Part shown: positions 25,798 to 33,873 of the stretch, piece by piece
Layout of the letters: each line of letters opens with the position of its first letter
Position numbering within the stretch: the first letter of the stretch is position 1
Source: Hymenobacter tibetensis
GTDB taxonomy: Bacteria > Bacteroidota > Bacteroidia > Cytophagales > Hymenobacteraceae
Direction of reading: 5' to 3'
DNA length: 38,978 bases
Assembly (NCBI RefSeq): GCF_022827545.1
Contig: NZ_CP094675.1
Location: 1 to 38,978 of the forward strand
The notes under the pieces: generated by a model
The model's input: only the letters and a program-made list of their open reading frames with translations
Databases searched by the model: none
Told to the model about the DNA's origin: nothing
Translations under genes and position numbers: made by a program

Positions 25798-26133
25798 CTA
25801 CTGTACCCCTAGCACCTTGAGCACCCGCTCGACATCGGAGAAGTCACCTACCAGGCGGCGAACCAAGCCGGGCCGTTTCTTTACCAAGCAAGGCAAGCCT
25901 AAAATAGCGTCTTCCTCCGCCCGTTCCGGGTGGTGGTGCAGATCCACGATTGTCAAGGTGTAGCGGCCCCGCAGATACTGGTGACAGATAGCTTCGAGGT
26001 GGCGCCGGGCGGTGGCCGACCGGCCAGCAGTACCGGCTACATATAGCTGCAACTCATACTCGGGTAGTTCGGGCTGTTCCGATCCAGCGGCATCTACCGA
26101 AAAGAGCGGGGGCTGGGGAGGGGAAGGCAGCAT
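25798..26133 (-). CDS. KaiB-domain protein
   Basis: A 111-residue protein whose residues 25-111 match the KaiB fold: the opening strand YELQLYVAGTAGRS, helix with ARRHLEAICHQYL, the strand YTLTIVDLHHHPERAEEDAI, then LPCLVKKRPGLVRRLVGDFS and a closing helix. In cyanobacteria KaiB binds KaiC during the clock cycle; outside them, KaiB-like proteins occur without a clock and often next to sensor kinases. No KaiA or KaiC is in the window. The first 24 residues are Pro-rich and disordered. Located between a six-PAS kinase and a receiver protein, it may modulate that signalling. It is not a clock on this evidence. Confidence 0.9.
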   Translation of the reverse strand: MLPSPPQPPLFSVDAAGSEQPELPEYELQLYVAGTAGRSATARRHLEAICHQYLRGRYTLTIVDLHHHPERAEEDAILGLPCLVKKRPGLVRRLVGDFSDVERVLKVLGVQ

Positions 26134-26459
26134 ACGGAAATGAAACGACCTGGTTTTTTGCGCACTGCTACGAGAGCCCGAAAGTACAAGAATCGCCTGA
26201 TTTTACCACACCGACCGAAGCGATTCTTCTAGGCAATAACCTGGTGTGAGGCAACAGCACCACATGTTGCGCAATAGTTCTTTCGCAGAAGCACTTGCCC
26301 ACCTCAAAAGCTAGTGCGGCTTGTATTCGATAGATGCTACTTGTGCAGGCCCTGCAGGGGCAAAGAAGTGGTATAAGTTGGGAGAGGACCCGAAAAAGGC
26401 CCTGAGCAACAAAGCAACAGGGGCGCTGGCCCGAACAGAAAGCCGTCCGCTTGGGCTTG
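26134..26459. other. Gap with a short inverted repeat
   Basis: AGAATCGC near 26189 and its complement GCGATTCT near 26219 could form a hairpin. No gene is supported. Confidence 0.3.
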
Positions 26460-26882
26460 CTAGCTCGGTAAAGCGGTCGGCAGATGCTGCCGCACTAACG
26501 CGGCCAATCCGTGAATGTCTAAGGGTTTGAGCTGGATGTCAGTCGCCAGGGCACGGACCCGCACGTGATAGACGGCGTCGGGCATGCCCCCCGATAAGAC
26601 AATGACGGCGGTACCTGCTCGGCACCCCGGTGGGAGCTGCACGTGGTGCTCTAAGAACTCGAGCCCATCCATGATGGGCATGTTTAAATCTAGGATCACC
26701 AACAGGCCCAGGGAGTGCTCGGGGGAGTGACAGTGCGCTTCCACCAACGCCAGCGCTTGCTGGCCGTCCGGCGCTTCCACTACGTGGGCCCGCACGCCTA
26801 GATGCGTCAGCCAGCGCCGTAAGATGCGACGGGTCGGCTCGTCATCGTCGACCAGCAAAATGGTAGGGGAAGCAGCGGCCAT
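26460..26882 (-). CDS. Single-domain response regulator (receiver only)
   Basis: A 140-residue receiver without an output domain. Acidic residues Asp12-14 (LLVDDDEP), phosphoacceptor Asp65 in VILDLNMPIMDG, Ser in VLSGG and Lys in QLKPLD are present. Such proteins relay phosphate or act by protein contacts. It may take phosphate from the nearby six-PAS kinase or the other orphan kinases. A variable insertion (about 50-58) precedes the phosphorylation strand, as is common in Bacteroidota receivers. Confidence 0.94.
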   Translation of the reverse strand: MAAASPTILLVDDDEPTRRILRRWLTHLGVRAHVVEAPDGQQALALVEAHCHSPEHSLGLLVILDLNMPIMDGLEFLEHHVQLPPGCRAGTAVIVLSGGMPDAVYHVRVRALATDIQLKPLDIHGLAALVRQHLPTALPS

Positions 26883-27879
26883 TGGGCAGCCATACGGCGA
26901 CTGGGCGCGTGGGGTTAAGGAACCTGGCTCTTCAAGGGACCCCTGCCAGAGTCAGCCGCCCGTCGGCGGGGCAACCTTAGGATGTTCCTCCTTAGAACGT
27001 AACTTGTCCCTCACCCACCCCTTTGCTGCCTGCGAGCACTCCTGGAGTGGGCAATGGTTGACTGTTCATATATCCCTGAGAATGGTATGGCAGTTGCCGC
27101 ATTTCCGTAGTGCAAGCTGGGGTCTACCGCGACAACATGAGACTAGATTTGCTGTTTTCAGCCCGAAAACGCCGATTCCAGCCAGTAAAAGCACAAGTTC
27201 GTAAGACTGCCCTTTTCTAGCTATTCATTACCTATGATGATGAAGGTATACTCACTGCGAGTACTCTTCTGGTGGGAGCAGTGAAGCTGCTAGAACGGCT
27301 TTCGATCCGACTTGCTAGCGGGTTGCTCTTGTTAGTCAGCACGCAGAGGCTTACCTGACGAAACGGCAATTGCAGTGACCTGACCGAGGCTGGAGATGGC
27401 GGTTACTGGCAGTACGTCGGTCAACTTGCTGGAATCGACTATTAAAGCAACCAAAACAGCGATTCCAGCCTATTGGCCGAGACGCGGGATAGTAATTGCC
27501 GACAATGTCTCGGTCCGTTCGCTCCAATCGGTGTTTTTGTTGCTGTTGGCGTGACAGATATCCTGTAACGTAGTCCTGATAACTGCCAAGACGTGACAGT
27601 GCAAGCTGGGGTAACGCACTGCACGCGTGAGACTATGCAATGCCTGAAACGGCTAAAAGTTGTGTTGGTAGCTCTTCGGTAGACATGGCGTTGAGATTGG
27701 CTTTTGCCCTTTACCGCAGTGTTGCCTGCTCCTACCTACCAGGAGCTACCTCGGTGCCAGATAAGTGGATGCCTGGCGAAGGGTGAGTCTCGCACGGACG
27801 AAGGAAGTAGCGGCCACACTACCATGGCAGGCATAGTACAACAGACCAGGAAGGTCACTAGATACTACAGGTGGCGCTG
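26883..27879. other. 1-kb gap with scrambled short repeats
   Basis: No supported gene. Two modules occur twice: module A at 27109-27145 and 27598-27635 (AGTGCAAGCTGGGGT ... TGAGACTA), and module B around 27161-27183 and 27448-27470 (AAAAC, then CGATTCCAGCC). Their order is A-B on the left and B-A on the right. A frame without a start codon on the minus strand across the right copy has some protein-like wording but no family. It is probably decayed mobile DNA. Confidence 0.4.
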
Positions 27880-28125
27880 TTAGGCTTGGCTAGGCGTAGC
27901 CAACTTACCTTCCACTTGCTGAAGCAGCACAGAGACAGGGGTGCCCAGCGCGGTGGCTAAGGCCCAAATCGTGGTCAACGAAGGCTGCTTGCGCCCTGAT
28001 TCGAGCAGCGAAATAAAGGCACGATCCACCTCACTTTCATAAGCTAAGGTTTGCTGTGACCAGCCCTTGTGCTGACGTGCTTCCCGCAGCACTTGCCCAA
28101 ACGCGTGGATCACTTCGCTGCTCAT
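27880..28125 (-). CDS. XRE-family helix-turn-helix regulator
   Basis: An 81-residue DNA-binding protein from the ATG at 28125 (MSSEVIHAFGQVLREAR). The helix-turn-helix covers about 8-65 (WSQQTLAYESEVDRAFISLLE, with SGRKQPSLTTIWALATALG). There is no second domain beyond a short tail. It is divergent from the 228-residue gene, and a perfect 26-bp palindrome lies between the two, so it most likely represses one or both genes by binding there. Confidence 0.9.
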   Translation of the reverse strand: MSSEVIHAFGQVLREARQHKGWSQQTLAYESEVDRAFISLLESGRKQPSLTTIWALATALGTPVSVLLQQVEGKLATPSQA

Positions 28126-28155
28126 TGGGCGCAAGCTACCTGGACCCAAGCGCGC

Positions 28156-28181
28156 CGATTGTTGTCAATTGACAACAATCG
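28156..28181. promoter_or_regulatory. Perfect 26-bp palindrome, probable XRE operator
   Basis: The half-site is CGATTGTTGTCAA followed directly by its exact reverse complement. It lies 31 bp before the XRE start and about 100 bp before the divergent gene. A TTG (28162) and TATTTTG (28184) at 19-bp spacing resemble a Bacteroidota promoter overlapping the palindrome, which would suit repression. Confidence 0.75.
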
Positions 28182-28282
28182 CGTATTTTGCTTCGTCTTG
28201 TGACTTTCTATACTTCCAGCAAGCATCCTGCTTGGTGCGCCCAGTATATTCTTGCTTGGTTCCCTCTTCTTTCCCTTTCTCG

Positions 28283-28969
28283 ATGACTACTCCTGTTTCT
28301 CCCGTGGTGCCTTTTTTCATCCCGATGCCCACGCAGGCCGACTTTCTGGCGGCGCATCAGATCATCTTCATTCAGCAGACCGAGGACTATTGTCTCTTCA
28401 TCGAACGGAATGCGACGGCGCGCGTTCGTGCCTACGTGTTCGTGCCCTATGATGGCTTTTATTTAGCCGAGCAGCAGCACTGGTCCAACCAAGAGGTGGA
28501 GCAGTACCTGCCCGTGTTGCAGCATCGGGTAACGCAACGGTGGCTGAACAGGAACGGTCGGCATGGTTGGCGCCCTGTTCTTCGGCGCGAGCCAGGGCTG
28601 GAGGACAACCCGATGAGCGATTTCTGGCTGCCACAACTGGCTGGCCAGGCGGCGCAGGCACCTTGGGCTCCTGAGGGAACGATCGAGTGCTTTGAAGAGA
28701 TCGTGCAGCTAGCCTTCATCGGCTATTGTGATGCCTATGAAGGCCGCTACACGGCGCAGGGCTTGCAGCTATGGCCGCAGGAAAACTCGCCGGAATCGTT
28801 CCGTACCCTGCAGCAGCATTTGCACTGGTTACAGGAGGGTCACTTCCTGATGGCGTATTCCACGTCAGACGAACAGCGCGTGACTGTGCAATTCCAACAG
28901 GAGGTGCTCGCTCCCGCCATGGACCTGATCGTGTTGCCTGCTTTCTTTCGGACACTCTTTTTCGAATAG
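28283..28969 (+). CDS. Unknown protein (228 aa) divergent from the XRE regulator
   Basis: The start is taken at ATG 28283 (MTTPVSPVVPFFIPMPTQAD), since the upstream extension overlaps the operator region. The protein is soluble, rich in aromatic residues, Gln and Trp, with mixed strands and helices (DYCLFIERNATARVRAYVFV, EEIVQLAFIGYCDAYEGRY). I see no catalytic motif and do not recognise the family. Its likely control by the XRE repressor across a shared operator suggests a conditionally expressed effector, possibly a toxin or a stress factor, but the sequence alone does not show this. Confidence 0.75.
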   Translation: MTTPVSPVVPFFIPMPTQADFLAAHQIIFIQQTEDYCLFIERNATARVRAYVFVPYDGFYLAEQQHWSNQEVEQYLPVLQHRVTQRWLNRNGRHGWRPVLRREPGLEDNPMSDFWLPQLAGQAAQAPWAPEGTIECFEEIVQLAFIGYCDAYEGRYTAQGLQLWPQENSPESFRTLQQHLHWLQEGHFLMAYSTSDEQRVTVQFQQEVLAPAMDLIVLPAFFRTLFFE

Positions 28970-29112
28970 GTTGCTTGACTCTCGAGCATCTACTCTTCTA
29001 GCAGGCCGCCACAATGGCCTGTTGGAAGGGTACTTGCCAGATGGTGGCGAGCAATTGCCACTACAGCTCGACTATTTCGCTAGAAAGCACATTGTCATGG
29101 GGCGCAAGCCCA

Positions 29113-29587
29113 GCATATATTCCGGCTAATTACCACTCCCGCGATTTCCTGGGGCTAATGGGCGCGCTATGCGGAGTGGAACACGTAATAATTTTCAGGC
29201 TAATGCACTATGATTGTCAGCGAGTTAAGCCTATTTAGGCAATAAAATCACTTTTTTTGACGGGGCGGTCTCTCTCCTCGGTTGCGTGTGGTAATTACCG
29301 AGCGACTTGCGCGGGTGTTGCGTTCCCTAGCAGAAGTGGGTATACGCCCCGGTACTTGCGAAGCGACTGGTGGTAGTGGTCTTGACTAGGCCACGTGTGG
29401 TAATTACCATTACAATTCCACCTAGTGGCTGGAAAGGGCTTTTCCGTAGGGTATAGGTCCTGCATATATCCCGGATAATTTCCACCTGTGCAATTTCTAC
29501 TAGCTAATGGGCACGCTATGCCGAGTGAATTGCACCGGAATTTTCAAGTAAATTACCTCTGACAATCAGCATATTAAGCCAATTTAG
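29113..29587. repeat. Degenerate 126-bp duplication (29113-29238 and 29462-29587)
   Basis: The two copies start with GCATATAT and end with ATTTAG, align over 126 bases without gaps and agree at roughly 70% of positions by eye, including GCTAATGGGC and CGCTATGC blocks. Similarity continues weakly for 40 more bases on the right. Neither has a coding frame. Between them lie two identical GTGTGGTAATTACC stretches (29286-29299 and 29395-29408), each with the palindrome GGTAATTACC. Their position before the iterons suggests a role in plasmid control or a structured RNA. Confidence 0.75.
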
Positions 29588-29926
29588 ACCGGAATTTTGG
29601 TATTTTTCAGCGCGGCTTATCTGGTCTCTACCAATGAATAGCAATTTCCCACCGTTTCGGTAAGTTCCTCCCCTTCACATATCGGTCGTGTACAGGTGCA
29701 ATTGCACCCCGCGTTCAGCGCGAGTCGAGATGTTGTGCCCAACACAGGGCTCGAAAATGACACAAAACAGGTTAATATGTTGATTATTAATATAATATGG
29801 CAAAATAAATTAGATTATAGCATCTATTTTTTACAGCTACTAAGCACTTTGTTTTGCTGCTGAATAAGCAATTGTATTGATTCTGAGTCGTTGCTAACTA
29901 TTTACTCTGAATAGGATTAGTGAAAA

Positions 29927-30036
29927 ACTACTTTTTATCAGTCATATTCTCAATACGCTCACTATTAGTAATCCCGAAGAGCTTACTACGTCCTGCCTTT
30001 TGAGTCCATAGCCGTAGTTGACTGATAAAAAGTCGT
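29927..30036. repeat. Outlying iteron pair
   Basis: One direct copy (29927-29941, ACTACTTTTTATCAG) and one inverted copy (30022-30036) of the iteron core lie in an AT-rich stretch about 400 bp before the main array. Inverted iterons upstream of rep often bind the initiator for self-control. The AT-rich DNA at 29760-30340 could be the melting region of the origin and holds no gene. Confidence 0.8.
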
Positions 30037-30416
30037 AGTTACTATCTTTTACAGCGAAGGATTCACTACTGTTATTGATTATCGTTTCATAATGAATTAG
30101 GGTGATAGTAATACAAGTATAACCAGCTTATAAACTACTGTTAATAAGCTTAGTATGCATAATTAATAATGAAGTACGTTTCTTCATCTCTGGGATTAGG
30201 TACAAAAAAGCTATAAAAAGTACAATTCCAAGCGCCTCCTGTAGACCTTTTTATGCTTCCCCTTTTTGCTGCTTTTTGGTTGGTGGTAGTTATATGCTAA
30301 ACTCTTAAAAGTTCTTTTTTCCCTTCGCACGAATCAACAACTTGTGTATTTTTAGTTATTTGTCTATTTGCAGTGCTCATAAATATTTGGCTACTAATTG
30401 TTTACGCGTCATACAA

Positions 30417-30527
30417 ACGACTTTTTATCAGTTAAAAACGACTTTTTATCAGCTAACAACTACCTTTTATCAGTTAAAAACGACTTTTTATCAGTCAATC
30501 TTAGATCGTACTACGACTTTTTATCAG
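30417..30527 (+). repeat. Iteron array, probable origin of replication
   Basis: The core ACGACTTTTTATCAG occurs at 30417, 30438, 30459 (ACTACCTTTTATCAG) and 30480, an exact 21-bp period of two helical turns, and again at 30513. The array sits directly before the Rep gene, as in iteron plasmids of the RepB/Rep_3 type, where the initiator binds the repeats to open the origin and to limit copy number. Confidence 0.9.
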
Positions 30528-30550
30528 CTAAAAACGCCCTCTAAAAACCA

Positions 30551-30580
30551 TTGTAGTTTTTAGCTCGTTTCTTATATTTG
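30551..30580 (+). promoter_or_regulatory. Promoter of the rep gene
   Basis: TTG at 30551 and TATATTTG at 30573 with a 19-bp spacer match the Bacteroidota -33/-7 pattern. The start site would be near 30587, giving a leader of about 13 bases before the ATG. The last iteron lies just upstream, so Rep binding could repress it. Confidence 0.75.
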
Positions 30581-30599
30581 TTCTCTATCATTTTACTCT

Positions 30600-31538
30600 A
30601 TGGATCCAACTGAATCGCTGGAAGTCAGGCAACATAATGCCATCACCACGGCCCGCTATGACTATACTGCGTGTCAACTGGATTTGCTGTTCTTTCTGCT
30701 TTCCAAGCTCCGACGGGAGGATTTGCCGAATCAGGAATATCAGATTCACATGAGTGAAGTGGTGGCCATGACAGGACGTGAATGGCACTATAAGCAACTC
30801 AGGGAAGCTACCGAGTCTATGGGCTCGCGTATGTTCGAGGTGGAGAACGATCAGTCGTACGTGCAACTGTGGATGTTCCAGAAGGTGGAGTACGTCAAGG
30901 GCCAAGGCTACTTACGCATTCGCCTTTCTGAAGATATTCGGCCTTACCTGTTTGAACTCAAGAATAATTTTACTTCCTATCAGCTCTTTTCGGCACTAAA
31001 GATCTCCAGCAAATACGCCAAGCGCATCTACCAACTAGCCAGCCAGTGGAAGGATATTGGCGAAACTAAAACGTATGACCTAGATGACTTCAAGCTCATG
31101 CTTAAGCTCAAGGATCCTAGCGGGAAAGAGCCAGAGCAGTTCCAGCGCATTTCAGACCTTAAAGCCAAGGTGCTCGACATCGCAGTGCGGCAGATCAATG
31201 AGAATACCGAACTCAAGATCAGCTATACACTCCTAAAGCAAGGTCGCTCGTTTCATGCGGTGCGCTTCTACGTCACCAAGCAGCAGCCTAAGCAACTACC
31301 AATCCCTTTCGATGAGTCACCGGAAGATGCCAAGATCCTGATGGCTCGCCGGCATCTGGAGTCACTGGGTATAAAAGACCCAAGATTGGTTAGCCAAATC
31401 ACAACGGATGAACAACTCATCAATGAGTTGTTTAAGTTCATGTACCGGCTCAAGACAGATAAGATCAAAGCCGATAAGAATCCAGCTGGACTACTGCTCA
31501 CAGTACTCGGCCTTAAAACACCAGCAAAGACTAGCTAA
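30600..31538 (+). CDS. Rep_3-type plasmid replication initiator
   Basis: A 312-residue initiator of the Rep_3 (RepB/Initiator Rep) family. The N-terminal winged-helix domain (about 8-130) opens with QHNAITTARYDYTACQLDLL and includes the typical GREWHYKQLREATESM and IRLSEDIRPYLFELK stretches. The second winged-helix (about 135-225) has FTSYQLFSALKISSKYAKRI and LDDFKLMLKL. It is expected to bind the iterons just upstream and start replication with host factors. The C-terminal 80 residues are variable. It is the first gene of a likely operon with a 96-residue protein and a Fic gene (26-base gap, then a 4-bp overlap). Confidence 0.95.
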   Translation: MDPTESLEVRQHNAITTARYDYTACQLDLLFFLLSKLRREDLPNQEYQIHMSEVVAMTGREWHYKQLREATESMGSRMFEVENDQSYVQLWMFQKVEYVKGQGYLRIRLSEDIRPYLFELKNNFTSYQLFSALKISSKYAKRIYQLASQWKDIGETKTYDLDDFKLMLKLKDPSGKEPEQFQRISDLKAKVLDIAVRQINENTELKISYTLLKQGRSFHAVRFYVTKQQPKQLPIPFDESPEDAKILMARRHLESLGIKDPRLVSQITTDEQLINELFKFMYRLKTDKIKADKNPAGLLLTVLGLKTPAKTS

Positions 31539-31563
31539 CGTATTGCCTCTGCTTTCCCCCTTT

Positions 31564-31854
31564 ATGACCTCACACAACCAAGAAGCCTATCGCGCACTTA
31601 GAGCCTATCTCACGCACTTATTGACTGATCCTCGGGATAAAGCCCTAGAAGAAGTGCCAGTGCCTTTACGAGCCAGTGTAAAAGCGTTTATGTTGGGCAA
31701 GACCGTATACCACGATGCTCAAGACCGACCAATCATCTATGCGCATGATTTAGCTGCTTGGGCTCACCAAGTCATTCACGTGTCGGGGCTGGAGTATCCG
31801 GTACCCTTGGCTAGCGTGGATATAAATAGTTTGCGCCAAGCCATGGCCGCATGA
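31564..31854 (+). CDS. Small partner protein (96 aa) of the plasmid Fic gene
   Basis: The ATG at 31564 (MTSHNQEAYRALRAYLTHLL) lies 25 bases after the rep stop. The stop overlaps the Fic start as ATGA, so the two are translationally coupled. The protein is small, helical and soluble, with a central LRASVKAFMLGKTVYHD part and an IYAHDLAAWAHQVI helix. It lacks the S/T-xxx-E-G/N motif of known VbhA-type Fic antitoxins. I do not recognise the family. The arrangement suggests an antitoxin or adaptor for Fic. Confidence 0.75.
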   Translation: MTSHNQEAYRALRAYLTHLLTDPRDKALEEVPVPLRASVKAFMLGKTVYHDAQDRPIIYAHDLAAWAHQVIHVSGLEYPVPLASVDINSLRQAMAA

Positions 31855-32618
31855 GTTGGCGTGAGATTGAGCGCTTGACAACCTTAGTGCAGCAACTACC
31901 GACAGCTGATCAGCTGTCTCGTCAGCAACTAAACCATGTGATGGTGTCGGCGCACTCGACGATGATCGAAGGCTCCCGGGTAACAGTGCAGTCTGCCTTT
32001 GATTTCTTAGTAGGTGACGAACCCAAAATTGATCAGAGTTTGCCCTGGGACGGATACGATATGCTGGCTGATCATGCCCAGGCCTTGGATCAGGCGTTGC
32101 AGTGGGCAGACGAGCGACGGCTTCCCTCAACGGAATTACTGCAAGATTTAGCTGGCGCTGTGATGCGCACAACTGGGCTACGCACCAACAGTATTCTGGG
32201 CATTACTGATGCTGCGCGCGGAGATTTCCGCGTCGACAAAGTATCTATCATGGGAGCTAGTTCTTTTCCGAACGCGCAGAAGGTGCCTATTCTAGTTGCC
32301 CAGCTTACTCAACAGCTACGGCAGCGAATGGGAACTGCCGTAACTTTAGAAGATCAATTGCACATCGCTTTTGACGCACACCAACAGTTAGTAAGCATTC
32401 ATCCCTTCAACGACGGTAATGGCCGTACCTCCCGATTGTTGATGAACTACATCCAGCACTACTTCGGGCAACCCTTGACTGTAGTGTTTCGGGAAGATAA
32501 AGCTACTTACTTCTCTGCCTTGGAGAAAAGCAGGCGAGAAGATGATCTAAGTATATTCCGCGACTTCATGCAAGTGCAGCACATTAAGTCGCTGGAACAC
32601 CATTTATTGAAGCTGTAA
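31851..32618 (+). CDS. Plasmid-borne Fic-domain protein
   Basis: A compact 255-residue Fic enzyme. The catalytic motif HPFNDGNGRTSR begins at His184, with the Mg-binding Asp/Asn and the phosphate-binding GNGR complete. An inhibitory motif STMIEG (Ser36 to Glu40) lies in the N-terminal helix, so the enzyme can inhibit itself (class II). The core is complete, so AMP transfer to a protein hydroxyl is likely. It follows rep and the 96-residue gene in one operon, which couples it to plasmid replication and suggests a plasmid-maintenance or host-interference role. It differs from the longer Fic protein at 20660-21892 and lacks its winged-helix tail. Confidence 0.94.
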   Translation: MSWREIERLTTLVQQLPTADQLSRQQLNHVMVSAHSTMIEGSRVTVQSAFDFLVGDEPKIDQSLPWDGYDMLADHAQALDQALQWADERRLPSTELLQDLAGAVMRTTGLRTNSILGITDAARGDFRVDKVSIMGASSFPNAQKVPILVAQLTQQLRQRMGTAVTLEDQLHIAFDAHQQLVSIHPFNDGNGRTSRLLMNYIQHYFGQPLTVVFREDKATYFSALEKSRREDDLSIFRDFMQVQHIKSLEHHLLKL

Positions 32619-32685
32619 GTAGCAACTGAATTTACAACTAGATATAGTTGCTATCCTAGTTGTTGCTAGTGTGTATATAACCTCA

Positions 32686-33390
32686 CTAAATTTCTGAACT
32701 ACCGTTAATTTCTGCTTTGTAACCAACCCACCCGCGGAAGGTGAAGCCAGCATAAAACAAACTCACGTCACAGAAGCCAGCTTCCCTTAGTAAAGCTTCA
32801 TCTTGTTGGGGAGAAAGTACCGGCAACTGGGCGTTGATGGCGGCAATTGCTTTCTCTGCCTGGGTTCGTTCGACACCTGAAGAAACTGCAAAGTTAGCAT
32901 AGCGCGAAAGCCACTGCATACGTTCTTCATCGCCCTGGGGGAAGCTGTGATGGGCAACAATTAATGGGGCACCAGGTTTAAGACGCTGCAAGATCTGATG
33001 CAGAGTGCGACGCCGTTCTTCTAAGGACAGAAAGTGAAAGGTGAGTAGGCAAGTTGCCGCATCGAACGGTCCTGCTGGGGCCGTGTCAATGTAGCCTTCG
33101 TGTAAGCGTACTTGAGACATAAGCGTTCCGAGCGTGGCCTGAGCGAGCCGCAACATTTCTGCCGAAGGGTCTATCCCATCGAATTGCCAGCTCGGTTGGC
33201 TCTCAGCGAAGGCCTTTAACTCTAAACCACCGCCTGCTCCAAGTACTAACACTCGCCCGATAGCAGGAGTACGCTCAGCTAGAAGCAGCAAGGTCATCCG
33301 GTGCATATCAGCGAAGCCTGGCACGAGGCGAGATGGTCCTTCAGCGTAGCGCGATACTGCTAAAGAGTCTGAAAAAGGAGACATGGACAT
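32686..33390 (-). CDS. Class I SAM-dependent methyltransferase
   Basis: The ATG at 33390 (MSMSPFSDSLAVSRYAEGPS) is preferred over a longer start at 33444. Motif I is RVLVLGAGGGLELKAFAE (about residues 46-63), followed by DGIDPSAEMLRLAQ (acidic end of strand 2), AATCLLTFHFLSLEERR (motif IV region) and LKPGAPLIVAHH. The fold and wording resemble CmoA/UbiE-like small-molecule or RNA methyltransferases; the substrate is not evident. It lies downstream of the parA pair on the same strand, perhaps in one transcription unit. Confidence 0.9.
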   Translation of the reverse strand: MSMSPFSDSLAVSRYAEGPSRLVPGFADMHRMTLLLLAERTPAIGRVLVLGAGGGLELKAFAESQPSWQFDGIDPSAEMLRLAQATLGTLMSQVRLHEGYIDTAPAGPFDAATCLLTFHFLSLEERRRTLHQILQRLKPGAPLIVAHHSFPQGDEERMQWLSRYANFAVSSGVERTQAEKAIAAINAQLPVLSPQQDEALLREAGFCDVSLFYAGFTFRGWVGYKAEINGSSEI

Positions 33391-33484
33391 GCGGGTAGCA
33401 GGAATAGTGCATACAGCACCAACGATATGCAAGGGCGTCTGCAACAGTATAGGCAGACAACTAGGTTTACAACTGTGTATACAA

Positions 33485-33796
33485 CTATTTTGAGTTGTGT
33501 TTCTTTGCCGCCTTTTCGATTTTTTCTTTTACAGCGGACACTACGAAATCGTGAATAGAAATACGGTCTCGTTTGGGCAGGCTATCCTGAATGGCACGGA
33601 TTTGTGCTAACTCACTCTCGTAGATTTTAAAGGTAAACGACTTAAGTTTATCCTCTTCAACCTCTGCCCTAGCAGGGACAGCTACTACTGGTTCCTGCAC
33701 CGACCCACCTTTGTTAATCATCTTCTGCATGGCAGGGTTCGATAAGGAGGCTGGCATTGTGGGAGGAAGGCCGAGCTTAGGTTTCTTCGTGGCCAT
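33485..33796 (-). CDS. Small partition partner, probable ribbon-helix-helix protein
   Basis: A 103-residue basic protein starting at ATG 33796 (MATKKPKLGLPPTMPAS). The first 50 residues are Pro/Lys-rich and disordered, and the C-terminal part (LKSFTFKIYESELAQIRAIQ, then DRISIHDFVVSAVKEKIEKA) fits a strand-helix-helix DNA-binding fold. In plasmids with a ParA lacking its own helix-turn-helix, such a small protein downstream of parA is the centromere-binding partner (ParG/ParB-like). Its predicted sites are the TTACAACT-type repeats around both genes. Confidence 0.8.
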   Translation of the reverse strand: MATKKPKLGLPPTMPASLSNPAMQKMINKGGSVQEPVVAVPARAEVEEDKLKSFTFKIYESELAQIRAIQDSLPKRDRISIHDFVVSAVKEKIEKAAKKHNSK

Positions 33797-33828
33797 ATAT
33801 TGCAAATGATGTTATGTACCGAACCTAT

Positions 33829-33864
33829 TTTACAACTAAAATTACTTGTAAAATAAGTTGTAAA
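33829..33864. repeat. TTACAACT inverted pair between the partition genes
   Basis: TTTACAACT (33829-33837) and its inverted match AGTTGTAAA (33856-33864) frame the short intergenic space. The same 9-mer recurs at 32631, 33466, 34566 (inverted) and 36258, with shorter variants nearby. It is a candidate centromere or operator. Confidence 0.65.
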
Positions 33865-33873
33865 TTTAATTCT

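Noticed and set aside
25798..26133. Circadian clock function for the KaiB-like protein
   Set aside because: No KaiA or KaiC in view, and KaiB folds occur widely outside clocks.
30417..30527. CRISPR array, because of regular repeats
   Set aside because: Repeats of 15 bases with 6-base spacers directly before rep are iterons; no cas genes are present.
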